DNA from: Chitinasiproducens palmae
Lineage (GTDB): Bacteria > Pseudomonadota > Gammaproteobacteria > Burkholderiales > Burkholderiaceae
NCBI RefSeq assembly: GCF_900095735.1
Contig: NZ_FNLO01000007.1
Coordinates: 62,001 to 126,000 of the forward strand
DNA: 64,000 nt
Direction of reading: 5' to 3'
Shown: in pieces, positions 1-6,317 of the stretch
How positions within the stretch are numbered: position 1 is the first letter of the stretch
Layout: each line of letters opens with the position of its first letter
The notes under the pieces: model-generated
The model's database searches: none
What the model was told of the DNA's origin: nothing
What the model saw: only the letters and a program-made list of their open reading frames with translations
Program-made: the position numbers and the translations under genes

Positions 1-48
1 TCGCGCGCTCGATCGTGCGCGGTCCCGCGGTCTGGCCCGCTGTCTATG

Positions 49-252
49 TCAGTCGTGGATCGTTGGCAACTGAAGCACCCGCAAGCGCGGTGGTTTGCGC
101 GCACGCGTGTCGTCACCGGACGGCGCCGCTGGTGATGCGCCATCGAACAAGGCCCGGCCAGAGTAAGCGCTGGGCAAGAGCGGTGGAGAACGTCGTGCGC
201 GTCCGCCGCCGTGGGTGTTCGCTTCGTCCAGGACGACGGTTTCGGTCTTCAT
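49..252 (-). CDS. Possible small hypothetical protein downstream of the cro-like gene
   Basis: A 67-residue reading frame begins at an ATG at 252, preceded by a weak purine-rich stretch (GAGAAGAAG) about 8 nt upstream. It lies on the same strand as the cro-like gene and would be on its transcript. I do not recognise it; the product is Pro/Arg/Ala-rich with no membrane segment or motif. The region is GC-rich and several frames are open here, including longer ones running through the 9-bp repeat. One of these starts at 661, overlapping the cro stop codon as ATGA. Which frame is used, if any, cannot be decided from the sequence. Confidence 0.22.
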   Translation of the reverse strand: MKTETVVLDEANTHGGGRARRSPPLLPSAYSGRALFDGASPAAPSGDDTRARKPPRLRVLQLPTIHD

Positions 253-438
253 AAGTGGCTTCTTCTCTCGGTACCGTGACTGGCCGTTCATCGCGCGACT
301 CGCTTCGGTGGGAAGCCAGCCAGGCTTGGCTTGCTGCGCAGCCTGAAATCGACGCGCCGACTTGTCTGCACGCCGTGCGCACCTCCGCAAGATGCGCCAC
401 GGCCTTCGGTTTGCGCGGGCGGCGGCCGGTCGCTCTCG

Positions 439-503
439 CCAAGCCAACCAAGCCAACCAAACCCGCCAAGCCCGCCAAGCCCGCCAAGCCCGCCAAGCCC
501 GCC
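439..503. repeat. 9-bp tandem repeat with G-quadruplex pattern on the minus strand
   Basis: A 9-bp unit (consensus CGCCAAGCC) is repeated about seven times. The leftmost copies are degenerate (CCAAC variants) and the last five nearly perfect. C-triplets recur exactly every 9 bp at 462, 471, 480, 489 and 498, so the minus strand has five G-triplets separated by 6-nt loops, enough for a three-tetrad quadruplex. It lies about 150 bp beyond the cro-like gene stop, on that gene's template for downstream transcription. Because the unit is a multiple of three, every frame through it stays open and encodes short peptide repeats. This explains the spurious long ORFs here. Confidence 0.85.
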
Positions 504-657
504 ATCCGAGGCACGCGAACCGCTTGCATGCGGCGGTCCCGCAGGAGGCGTCCGGAGACCTCGACTGCGCGCGGACGTTGGCGTGACCCGTCGAATCCCC
601 GCTGTCGCCATCCTCGATCGAGCAGCGCCGATCCCGCCCGGGACACCGGTGCCCCAT

Positions 658-918
658 TCATCCCGTTTGTGATTCGCTGCGGCGCGCCGAACGGGGCGGG
701 GCGTCAAGGAGGTCAGGCCAAATTTCATTCCAGTCGCACCGCAATTCTTTCCGCGAGACCGCTCCGGCGGTAAATCCCTCAATTTGAAGTGACCTAGCGG
801 GAGAAACCGTGCGGGTGCCATTGGCCATCTGAGAAACATAAGACAGGCCGACGCCCAGTGCCGCTGCAAGGCGCGAAGCGTTGCCACGTTCCGCAGAGAT
901 GTACTCCGATAGCTTCAT
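658..918 (-). CDS. Cro-like/YdaS-type HTH repressor of the prophage
   Basis: An 86-residue protein with a compact helix-turn-helix in residues 13-40 (SRLAAALGVGLSYVSQMANG), the pattern of the YdaS/Cro-like antitoxin-repressor family. It is divergent from the S24 repressor gene, separated by a 91-bp operator region. That is the standard cro/cI arrangement, and a strong promoter for it (-35 at 969-974, -10 at 946-951) lies in that gap. Length fits small phage Cro proteins. It would be the first gene of the leftward early transcript. The start at 918 has only a weak ribosome-binding site. The C-terminal 25 residues are rich in Arg, Ser and Pro. Identification as Cro is inferred from context plus HTH; exact DNA specificity is unknown. 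Confidence 0.75.
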   Translation of the reverse strand: MKLSEYISAERGNASRLAAALGVGLSYVSQMANGTRTVSPARSLQIEGFTAGAVSRKELRCDWNEIWPDLLDAPPRSARRSESQTG

Positions 919-945
919 GTCGATTAGCCGAGGACTATTCGCTGA

Positions 946-974
946 AATTTAGCAAGTGCGAATCTTAAAGTCAA
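946..974 (-). promoter_or_regulatory. Sigma-70 promoter for the cro-like gene (PR equivalent)
   Basis: Read on the minus strand: -35 TTGACT (974-969), a 17-nt spacer, and -10 TAAATT (951-946). The -10 box is embedded in a probable operator, TTCGCACTTGCTAAATT (962-946). Transcription would start near 939 and give a leader of about 20 nt before the ATG at 918. The same -35/17/-10 geometry and a 15-of-17 match to the operator block recur at 2443-2471. Confidence 0.75.
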
Positions 975-993
975 GCCAATGCGAAATTAGCAT
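965..993 (+). promoter_or_regulatory. Probable promoter of the S24 repressor gene (PRM equivalent)
   Basis: TTAAAG (965-970), a 17-nt spacer and TAGCAT (988-993) give a moderate sigma-70 promoter. The start point would be near 1000, only about 10 nt before the repressor ATG at 1010, so the mRNA would be nearly leaderless. No good Shine-Dalgarno sequence is present, as with lambda cI transcribed from PRM. The -10 overlaps the second inverted repeat. Confidence 0.45.
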
Positions 994-1009
994 TCGCTAA
1001 ACTTGACGA

Positions 1010-1696
1010 ATGGAAAACGTGCGTGTGAGACAGCTCAGGAACTTGATCGCTGACCGCTTTGGCGGCAGTCAGGCCGCGCTTTGCAAGCGCATTGGAATGT
1101 CGCCATCGCAGATAGGCCAATACCTTGGGGGCTACAGGAACCTCGGGGAACGGGCCGCGCGAAAAATCGAAGACGGTGCGGGCCTGCCTGCCGGCTGGCT
1201 GGATGCGGCGCCAGAAACACAAATATCCGTTGCACAGTCCGTCCCGCGGGAGTCCGAGCCAGTCCGGCCGGGTTACGTCCGTTTGCGGACCTTCGATGCA
1301 ACACCGTATATGGGCACGGCCGGTCAGCCCGTCGATTTTCCGGAGGTGTTGGGCTACGTGGACGTACTGCGCGATTACCTTGTGATGGAGCTGCGGTGCA
1401 ATCCGGATAGCCTGGACCTGTTGCCGGTTAAAGGCGACTCGATGGCCGGCACGGTCGAACACGGTGACATCGTTTTTGTGGATCGGAGTGTCCGGAATTT
1501 CGATGGCGACGGCGTTTATGTCATCGTCTGGAACGACGGTCTGATGGTCAAACGCCTGCAATCGCTTGGCCGTGGCGGCCTACGCATCAAGAGCGACAAC
1601 ACGAACTACGATCCCGTCGAAGTGTCGCCCGAGGAAGTGGAGCAGTTGACGATCTGCGGACGGGTGACGGGCTCGTGGTCGGTCCGACGGATTTGA
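1010..1696 (+). CDS. S24-family phage repressor (CI/LexA-like, self-cleaving)
   Basis: A 228-residue repressor. An N-terminal helix-turn-helix lies at about residues 17-43, followed by a linker and a C-terminal LexA/S24 peptidase domain. Ser144 in KGDSM and Lys181 in MVKRLQ form the expected Ser-Lys dyad. An Ala-Gly bond at residues 104-105 (GTAGQPV) sits where such repressors are normally cut. The known family mechanism is RecA-stimulated autocleavage that lifts repression during SOS. The gene diverges from the cro-like gene and lies between two near-identical operator/promoter blocks (946-974 and 2443-2471), so it probably represses both. Start chosen at the ATG at 1010, giving an almost leaderless transcript. 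Confidence 0.9.
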   Translation: MENVRVRQLRNLIADRFGGSQAALCKRIGMSPSQIGQYLGGYRNLGERAARKIEDGAGLPAGWLDAAPETQISVAQSVPRESEPVRPGYVRLRTFDATPYMGTAGQPVDFPEVLGYVDVLRDYLVMELRCNPDSLDLLPVKGDSMAGTVEHGDIVFVDRSVRNFDGDGVYVIVWNDGLMVKRLQSLGRGGLRIKSDNTNYDPVEVSPEEVEQLTICGRVTGSWSVRRI

Positions 1697-2442
1697 AGGC
1701 TGGCATCTGTCGGTCCGTTGGGAGCAGGGCTGCGGCGAGCTAGCGCCACTGACGGAGGCAGCGAGGGTGACATCGAGCTGCAGGCGGGATGCGCCTCAAG
1801 TGTGACCGGTCATGACCGTATTTTGCACTGTCGGGTGGACAAAAGTAGCCGAGCAGCGGCGAGTCGTTGATGCTCCGGCTGCCGAATGGCGAATGCAACC
1901 AGACTCGCGAGCGGCCTTGTCGACCGAACCGCATAACGATTGTGCGGCACGGAGATGCCAGCGCCTAGCTGTTTCGCGAGGCGACTGAGAACTCACGCGA
2001 GTTTCGTATGTTGGACGGGTTGCCGTCCAGGCGATTGGCGGCGAGTGCCGCATCATTTTCGGTGGCATCTGTATCGCCATCGATTGGCGGTGTGGAATAG
2101 TCGGTGCCTGATTAACCGCGCACCGTCGCATACCGGGGTGTCGCAGGCGTTCGACTGCGGACTTGGTCGCAGGCGGGGATTCAGCGCACGCCGCTTTGCG
2201 ACGGTACCCAGCGCCTTCATCGGCGTGTCGCGATTGAAAGACAGACAGTTGCACCGGTCTCCAGCGACGCAAAGTCAAGCGTCGCTACCACGCGCGTTCA
2301 AACATGCCAGCCTCGCCGCGGTCTTTTCGGAAATAAACACGTCGTGTAGTGGTGCCAGCGTTTGTGCGCCGGGCGGGATACGGCTTGTTCGCGAACCACT
2401 GATCAACGCTCGGCGATCAGGCGTTGAAACTTTCGCCGATGC
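1697..2442. other. 746-bp stretch without a supportable gene, between repressor and second operator
   Basis: In lambda-like elements this interval (cI to OL) often holds superinfection-exclusion or other lysogenic-conversion genes. Here the open frames on both strands are Arg/Ser/Cys-rich, lack start signals and look like chance or decayed sequence. A perfect 10-bp palindrome, TGACCGGTCA, lies at 1803-1812. I see no intact transposase or recognisable domain. Confidence 0.4.
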
Positions 2443-2471
2443 TTGACGAAGCATTTCGCTGTTGCTAAATT
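2443..2471 (+). promoter_or_regulatory. Strong sigma-70 promoter with second operator (PL/OL equivalent)
   Basis: TTGACG (2443-2448), a 17-nt spacer and TAAATT (2466-2471). The block TTCGCTGTTGCTAAATT at 2455-2471 matches the block at the cro-like promoter (minus strand 962-946) at 15 of 17 positions, in the same place relative to -35 and -10. The promoter points rightward toward the small ORFs and, further on, the integrase. It is therefore probably repressed by the S24 protein and turned on at induction. Confidence 0.7.
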
Positions 2472-2499
2472 ACTGGTCATCGTCTTCCGCATCTGACCG

Positions 2500-2781
2500 A
2501 TGTACTCCTTTTTCTCCAAGCTAACTTGTCAATGCCCGTGCTCATTGATTTCTTTGGAACACCCGGGAGCAGCGCCGAGGCCACGCATGGTTGGTCTGTT
2601 CATTAGGGACCGCGTCTGGACTGCGGCGCGGAGTATCGACCTGAAGCAGTCGCAGACGTATATGACGGCGGACGAATCCACGCGCGCGTCTTCAATCGAA
2701 CCGAGCGCTGATTGGATTGGGGCGATTTCGAGTTGGCTCGACGCGGGCAAAACCCGCCCTGCGTATTGGCTGGTGCTGTGA
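2500..2781 (+). CDS. Small hypothetical protein, first ORF after the PL-like promoter
   Basis: A 93-residue frame beginning about 22 nt after the expected transcription start. I do not recognise it. The last 40 residues, from an internal ATG at 2662, have a balanced composition (acidic, Trp-containing) and look more protein-like than the Cys/Arg-rich start, so the true start may be 2587 or 2662. None of the candidate starts has a clear Shine-Dalgarno. Its TGA overlaps the ATG of the next ORF by one base (TGATG at 2779-2783), suggesting coupled translation. Confidence 0.4.
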   Translation: MYSFFSKLTCQCPCSLISLEHPGAAPRPRMVGLFIRDRVWTAARSIDLKQSQTYMTADESTRASSIEPSADWIGAISSWLDAGKTRPAYWLVL

Positions 2782-2930
2782 TGACCTGCATCCAACTCGC
2801 TGCCAGCCTGTTCGCGTGTGCCGTGCTTACCTTTGTTGCTGCCTACCTGCCACGACAAGGCGCCACATTCGTGGCGATGGCATTTGCGCTGTGCGCCTTA
2901 TCGCTTCTTTTTCTCCAGGCCAATAAATGA
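2781..2930 (+). CDS. 49-residue small membrane protein of the prophage
   Basis: A 49-residue protein made of two hydrophobic segments (roughly residues 3-23 and 27-46) joined by a short turn containing PRQG, so probably a two-helix inner-membrane hairpin. The start overlaps the previous stop (TGATG) and its own stop overlaps the next ATG (ATGA at 2927-2930), arguing for a translated unit. Small membrane proteins encoded in prophage left-arm operons can be superinfection-exclusion factors or holin-like, but nothing in the sequence fixes the role. No homolog is recognised. Confidence 0.5.
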   Translation: MTCIQLAASLFACAVLTFVAAYLPRQGATFVAMAFALCALSLLFLQANK

Positions 2931-3199
2931 GGACTGCTTCCGATTTGGCATGCCATGGTGCAAGGCAGGCGAACGACGACAGCGATGCGCCGACCGTCGA
3001 TGCGGAGCGCCGCGATCGTTCCTATGGCGAATGCCGCGGTGTCTCGCGCGTTGCCAATGCGCATGATTTGTGGCATGGAGATAGCTCATCGAGGGCAGTG
3101 CAGCGCTGGGCGTTCATCGACCCGCCGGTGGCGACTGGTCATGCGCACCGTGTTGACCGAGTGAGGTATGTCGACAGTGACGTGGGTGCCCAGGGATGA
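2927..3199 (+). CDS. Hypothetical protein in the overlapping small-ORF chain
   Basis: A 90-residue frame starting in the ATGA overlap with the upstream membrane-protein gene and ending in another ATGA overlap with the next ORF (3196-3199). The product is hydrophilic, rich in Asp, Arg and His, with no motif I recognise. Support comes only from the two overlaps and from the promoter upstream; composition alone would not distinguish it from a chance frame. Confidence 0.3.
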   Translation: MRTASDLACHGARQANDDSDAPTVDAERRDRSYGECRGVSRVANAHDLWHGDSSSRAVQRWAFIDPPVATGHAHRVDRVRYVDSDVGAQG

Positions 3200-3636
3200 G
3201 GACCGGAGCATCAGTGTCGTCAGGCATGGGCCAACGACGGTGTGAGATTGGGGCCTGCAAGCGGCCTTCGTCGATCGCGGCACGCGGCACCGAGGGCACC
3301 GAGGCAACGGACGCCGCCGTCCTGCGTTCGGATTGCATTACCGCCGCACGGCGGTCGGACGGGCAGACGCCTGACGCGCCCGTGACACACTACGCTCAAG
3401 GGTGCGACGGTCGGCGTCCGCACTGTGTGCAAGACCTCGTTAATAACGGCATGGCTTGTACAAGCGATGCCACCGGAGTCGCAGGCGCGCGACAAGAGAC
3501 GAATACTCAAGCGAGGCCGGCAATCGACGTTGAGTCTCGCCGCATTAAACAATTCCTCGAGGCCGAGAACGAACGTAACCGCCGCGAGCGAATACGCTGC
3601 TTGTTACAGGAGACCGAGTTTGAACGCCATTACTGA
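3196..3636 (+). CDS. Hypothetical protein with charged helical C-terminus
   Basis: A 146-residue frame overlapping the previous stop as ATGA. The first 85 residues are Arg/Ala/Cys-rich and unconvincing. From an internal ATG at 3451 the protein becomes strongly charged and helix-like (SRRIKQFLEAENERNRRERI near the C-terminus), which looks genuinely coding. A 61-residue product from 3451 is a reasonable alternative. It overlaps the start of the following interrupted frame (3620) by 17 bp. Function unknown. Confidence 0.35.
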   Translation: MRTGASVSSGMGQRRCEIGACKRPSSIAARGTEGTEATDAAVLRSDCITAARRSDGQTPDAPVTHYAQGCDGRRPHCVQDLVNNGMACTSDATGVAGARQETNTQARPAIDVESRRIKQFLEAENERNRRERIRCLLQETEFERHY

Positions 3637-4072
3637 CCTGGATGCATCGTCGCGCCATTCACGCCATTCACGCCGATGGGCGCGCGATTTGGCGATGATC
3701 ATCACCGGCGCGTTGTTGACCGTCGCCGTGCTGGGGGTGTGGGATCTCTCAACGCGCAACGATGCCGCAGGCACTCAGGTGTACCGTGCAAGCACATGAT
3801 GCATCGCGGTCAACCAAGCGCTGCACGAACTGGTTGCGCTGAGCGTGCGCCTGTGTCAAACGCATGCCCATGGCCAAACAGCTTTAACCGATCGGGCGGC
3901 GCTTCGGTGAGTGCTGCAATCAGATTTGTATGCGGGCAATGGTCCGGTGCGCCCGAAGCACGCGGTCGTCACCGCAGCCGCAACTGAACGCCTGAAGGCA
4001 CTCAAGCTTCTCGACGAGTGCCATCAACCGCTGTGGAGTCACAAAAATGACCGTCCTTTACAAGCGCTTCGT
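3620..4072 (+). pseudogene. Interrupted frame encoding a single-TM phage-type protein, two in-frame TGA codons
   Basis: A TTG at 3620, 7 nt after a good AGGAG, opens a frame whose first 59 residues include a transmembrane helix (LAMIITGALLTVAVLGVW). The frame stops at TGA 3797-3799 and continues with coding-like sequence (ALHELVALSVRLCQTHAHG) to a second TGA at 3908-3910. It then continues (ATERLKALKLLDECHQPLW) to a TAG at 4070-4072. The simplest reading is a former gene of about 150 codons with two nonsense mutations. A truncated 59-residue membrane protein may still be made. The end overlaps the start of the phosphatase gene (4047). Not recognised by family. Confidence 0.5.
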
Positions 4073-4733
4073 TAGAAACACCGTTGGCCGTGACTTCGCC
4101 GTCGGCGACATCCATGGCTGTTTTCGCGGCTTGGAACGCGCGCTCGCGCAGGTGTCGTTTGATCCATCGTGTGACCGCCTGTTTTCGGTGGGTGACCTGG
4201 TCGATCGCGGGCCGGATAGCGATGAGGCCGTCGAATGGATCGCCAAGCCCTTTTTCCACGCGGTGCGCGGCAATCACGAGCAGATGGCGATCGGCGTTGC
4301 ATCAGGCCGCTACGATCGCGATACGTATCTGCGAAACGGTGGCGGCTGGTTTCTCGCACTGGCGCCGTGGCAACAGAGGGCCGTGGCCGAGGTCTTCGAC
4401 ATGTTACCGCTTGCGATCGAAATCGAAGCGGAACGTGGCGCCATCGGCATTGTGCATGCGGACATCGCGGGGCAAAACTGGACGGCGTTCCGCACGGCGC
4501 TTCTCGCGCTCAACGCCACGACGCCACCCCGCGCTTTGATGGAAACGACGCTGTGGTCGCGAGAGCGCGCAGCGCGCCGGAACTGCGACGGCGTACCGGA
4601 TCTGCTCGCACTGATCGTCGGGCATACCCCGATGACCAAGCCGGAGCGGCTCGGCAACGTCCATTACATCGATACGGGCGCGGTGTTTGGACGTCAACTT
4701 ACGATGATCGACCTGGGAACGCTATTCGAATGA
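4047..4733 (+). CDS. PPP-family metallophosphoesterase (phage NinI/PrpA-like Ser/Thr phosphatase)
   Basis: A 228-residue enzyme with all the PPP-family metal motifs in order: GDIHG (residues 17-21), GDLVDRG, GNHEQM, a metal His in VHADIAG, and GHTP. This matches lambda NinI-type and PrpA/PrpB-type phosphatases, which hydrolyse phosphoserine/threonine (or other phosphoesters) with two Mn ions. Length is normal. The ATG follows GGAG by 9 nt. Position between the interrupted frame and the integrase module, in the same direction, marks it as element cargo. Its substrate cannot be deduced. It could alternatively act on small phosphoesters such as dinucleotides (ApaH-like), but the size and context favour the phage phosphatase group. 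Confidence 0.88.
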   Translation: MTVLYKRFVRNTVGRDFAVGDIHGCFRGLERALAQVSFDPSCDRLFSVGDLVDRGPDSDEAVEWIAKPFFHAVRGNHEQMAIGVASGRYDRDTYLRNGGGWFLALAPWQQRAVAEVFDMLPLAIEIEAERGAIGIVHADIAGQNWTAFRTALLALNATTPPRALMETTLWSRERAARRNCDGVPDLLALIVGHTPMTKPERLGNVHYIDTGAVFGRQLTMIDLGTLFE

Positions 4734-4797
4734 ACGCGGTACTGACGCCCGCCGCCGTGCGGGTAATCGAGACGACAAGGCGTGCCTGGAGGCTGCG

Positions 4798-5034
4798 GTG
4801 AACGAATCCATGTTTCTGACCCGTGACGAGGTGAGAGACCTCACATATCGCACGCGGCGCGACGCGCAGGCCAGCGCGTTGACCTTGATGGGCATCGAGC
4901 ACAAGATCCGACCGGACGGCAGCGTGGCCGTGCTGCGAGAACATGTCACCCAGCAGATGGGAATCGCTCAACCGGTCCGCAAGCGACGCGCCGTCGAGCC
5001 GGACTGGAGTGCGCTGCATGCCGCGCGCGCGTAA
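4798..5034 (+). CDS. DUF4224-type protein preceding the integrase
   Basis: A 78-residue protein matching the DUF4224 pattern seen upstream of phage integrases: an N-terminal FLTRDEVRDLT stretch, a RRDAQASAL helix, then GIEHKIRPDGSVAVLREHV. These are small putative DNA-binding or excisionase-like accessory proteins; the role is inferred from repeated proximity to integrases. The start is GTG at 4798, with a strong TGGAGG 6-7 nt upstream. The 3' end overlaps the integrase start by 17 bp, so the two are probably translated together. Confidence 0.8.
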   Translation: MNESMFLTRDEVRDLTYRTRRDAQASALTLMGIEHKIRPDGSVAVLREHVTQQMGIAQPVRKRRAVEPDWSALHAARA

Positions 5035-6070
5035 TGCCGAGAACCGGGGGCTGCCGGCGCGGTGGCGGTTGGTGCATGGTGCCTACTATTACCAAGTCCC
5101 CCCGGGCCTCGAGTCGTTGTGGGACGGGAAGAAGCAATACCGTCTTGGCAAGACGTTGCCCGAGGCGTACAAAGCCTGGGCAGAGCGAATCGGCGAGATA
5201 GCGCACGCGCCAACCATCGGCGCGCTGCTCGACCGCTACATGCTGGAAGTCGTGCCGACCAAGGAGCCGTCGACGCAGGCCCATAATCGGGTGGCCATGA
5301 AGCCGTTGCGCGCCGTGTTCGCCGCGTTCCCAATTCGCGATCTGAAGCCACGACACGTCTACCGGTACGTCGACCAGCGCACGGCCAAGACCGCGGCCCG
5401 CCGTGAAATCGAGATTCTGTCCCACGCCTTCACCAAGGCGGTGGAGTGGGGCATCATCGATCGCCATCCTTTCAAGGGCGAGGTCCGATTGGCGGGAGAG
5501 AAGCCCCGAACGCGATACGTCGAGGATGCCGAGATCATCGAGTGCCTGTCGCTCGAATCGAAGCGGCGCGCCGGCAGCGTCCTGGCGGTACAGGCGTACA
5601 TCCGGGTCAAGCTATTGACCGGCTTGCGCCGCGGCGATCTGCTCCGCCTGACGATGTCCGACATCAAGGACGATGGCATCCACGTTCAGCCGCGCAAGAC
5701 TGCCTTGACGACAGGCAAGCGGCTGATCATCGAATGGTCGGACGAACTGCGCGCCGCGGTCGCCAGTGCAAAAGCTGCACGCCCCGTGAAGATTTCACCA
5801 TTCCTGTTTTGCAACAGGCGGGGCGAATGCTATGTGAGCGACGAGAATGGCCGGGCAGGAGGATGGGAATCGATGTGGTCCGGCTTCATGAAGCGGGTCA
5901 TGACCGAGACCAGCGTTACCGATCGCTTCACCGAGCATGACCTGCGGGCGAAGTGCGCGAGCGACGCGCAGACGCTGGAGCACGCCAGAACGCTGCTCGC
6001 ACATGCAGACGGGAGGATCACGGAACGGGTGTATCGGCGGCGCCCGGAACGGGTCGCGCCCTTGCGCTGA
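5018..6070 (+). CDS. Tyrosine-family site-specific integrase
   Basis: A 350-residue phage integrase with an N-terminal arm-binding region, a SAM-like core-binding domain (about residues 65-155) and a C-terminal catalytic domain. Visible catalytic residues are the first Arg in GLRRGDL (about 202), the HDLR box (about 306) and the nucleophilic Tyr in ERVYRR near residue 338. The start at 5018 overlaps the DUF4224 gene. The gene ends 65 bp from the 3' end of tRNA-Ser. This is the classical layout for an element that integrates at the tRNA 3' end using a tRNA-derived attachment core. It should catalyse integration and, with an excision factor, excision. Confidence 0.93.
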   Translation: MPRARNAENRGLPARWRLVHGAYYYQVPPGLESLWDGKKQYRLGKTLPEAYKAWAERIGEIAHAPTIGALLDRYMLEVVPTKEPSTQAHNRVAMKPLRAVFAAFPIRDLKPRHVYRYVDQRTAKTAARREIEILSHAFTKAVEWGIIDRHPFKGEVRLAGEKPRTRYVEDAEIIECLSLESKRRAGSVLAVQAYIRVKLLTGLRRGDLLRLTMSDIKDDGIHVQPRKTALTTGKRLIIEWSDELRAAVASAKAARPVKISPFLFCNRRGECYVSDENGRAGGWESMWSGFMKRVMTETSVTDRFTEHDLRAKCASDAQTLEHARTLLAHADGRITERVYRRRPERVAPLR

Positions 6071-6135
6071 ATAGTACAAACCGATTCTATAGTACAGAAG
6101 CGGTCGACTAAGTCGCTGAAACCCAATGAAATCAG

Positions 6136-6226
6136 TGGCGGAGAGACGGGGATTCGAACCCCGGATAGGCTATGAACCTATACACGCTTTCCAGGCGTGC
6201 GACTTAAACCACTCATCCATCTCTCC
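6136..6226 (-). tRNA. tRNA-Ser (anticodon GGA), likely attachment target
   Basis: On the minus strand a 91-nt class II tRNA with a 7-bp acceptor stem (GGAGAGA at 6226-6220 with TCTCTCC at 6146-6140), anticodon loop CTGGAAA giving anticodon GGA, a long variable arm, the T-loop GTTCGAATCCC and an encoded CCA (6138-6136). Its 3' end faces the integrase gene. The host copy of the attachment core is expected within the 3' half (about 6136-6180). The partner copy was not found in this window, so the other junction should lie left of position 1. Confidence 0.95.
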
Positions 6227-6317
6227 GAAGGGACAGAAGTATAGCAGACGGCAGTCGTCGCGCAGCATTTTTCGTTTCGCCATGGCGGCGCTGCTCAGGC
6301 TGGCGGTTGCGAACGGT

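Larger units (their letters stand above)
937..1001. promoter_or_regulatory. Divergent operator region between cro-like and cI-like genes
   Basis: Two related inverted repeats lie between the divergent repressor genes. The first has arms ATTCGC (937-942) and GCGAAT (958-963). The second has arms GCGAA (981-985) and TTCGC (993-997). The motif TTTAGC at 948-953 is mirrored by GCTAAA at 996-1001. The first site overlaps the -10 of the leftward promoter; the second overlaps the likely rightward promoter and its start point. This is what is expected for sites through which CI- and Cro-type proteins repress each other. The assignment of which protein binds which site is inference. Confidence 0.7.

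Noticed and set aside
113-661. 182-codon minus-strand frame starting in an ATGA overlap with the cro-like stop
   Set aside because: The junction is attractive, but the product is Arg-rich with an Ala-Gly-Leu repeat that simply reflects the 9-bp DNA repeat, and two other frames are equally open. Kept only as an uncertainty.
1740-2446. Possible transposase remnant or exclusion gene between the repressor and the second operator
   Set aside because: Open frames on both strands were read; none contains a recognisable transposase motif, start signal or protein-like composition.
2781-2930. Holin assignment for the 49-residue membrane protein
   Set aside because: Two transmembrane helices are compatible, but there is no endolysin or spanin next to it and it lies in the lysogeny-side operon, so the lysis role is unsupported.
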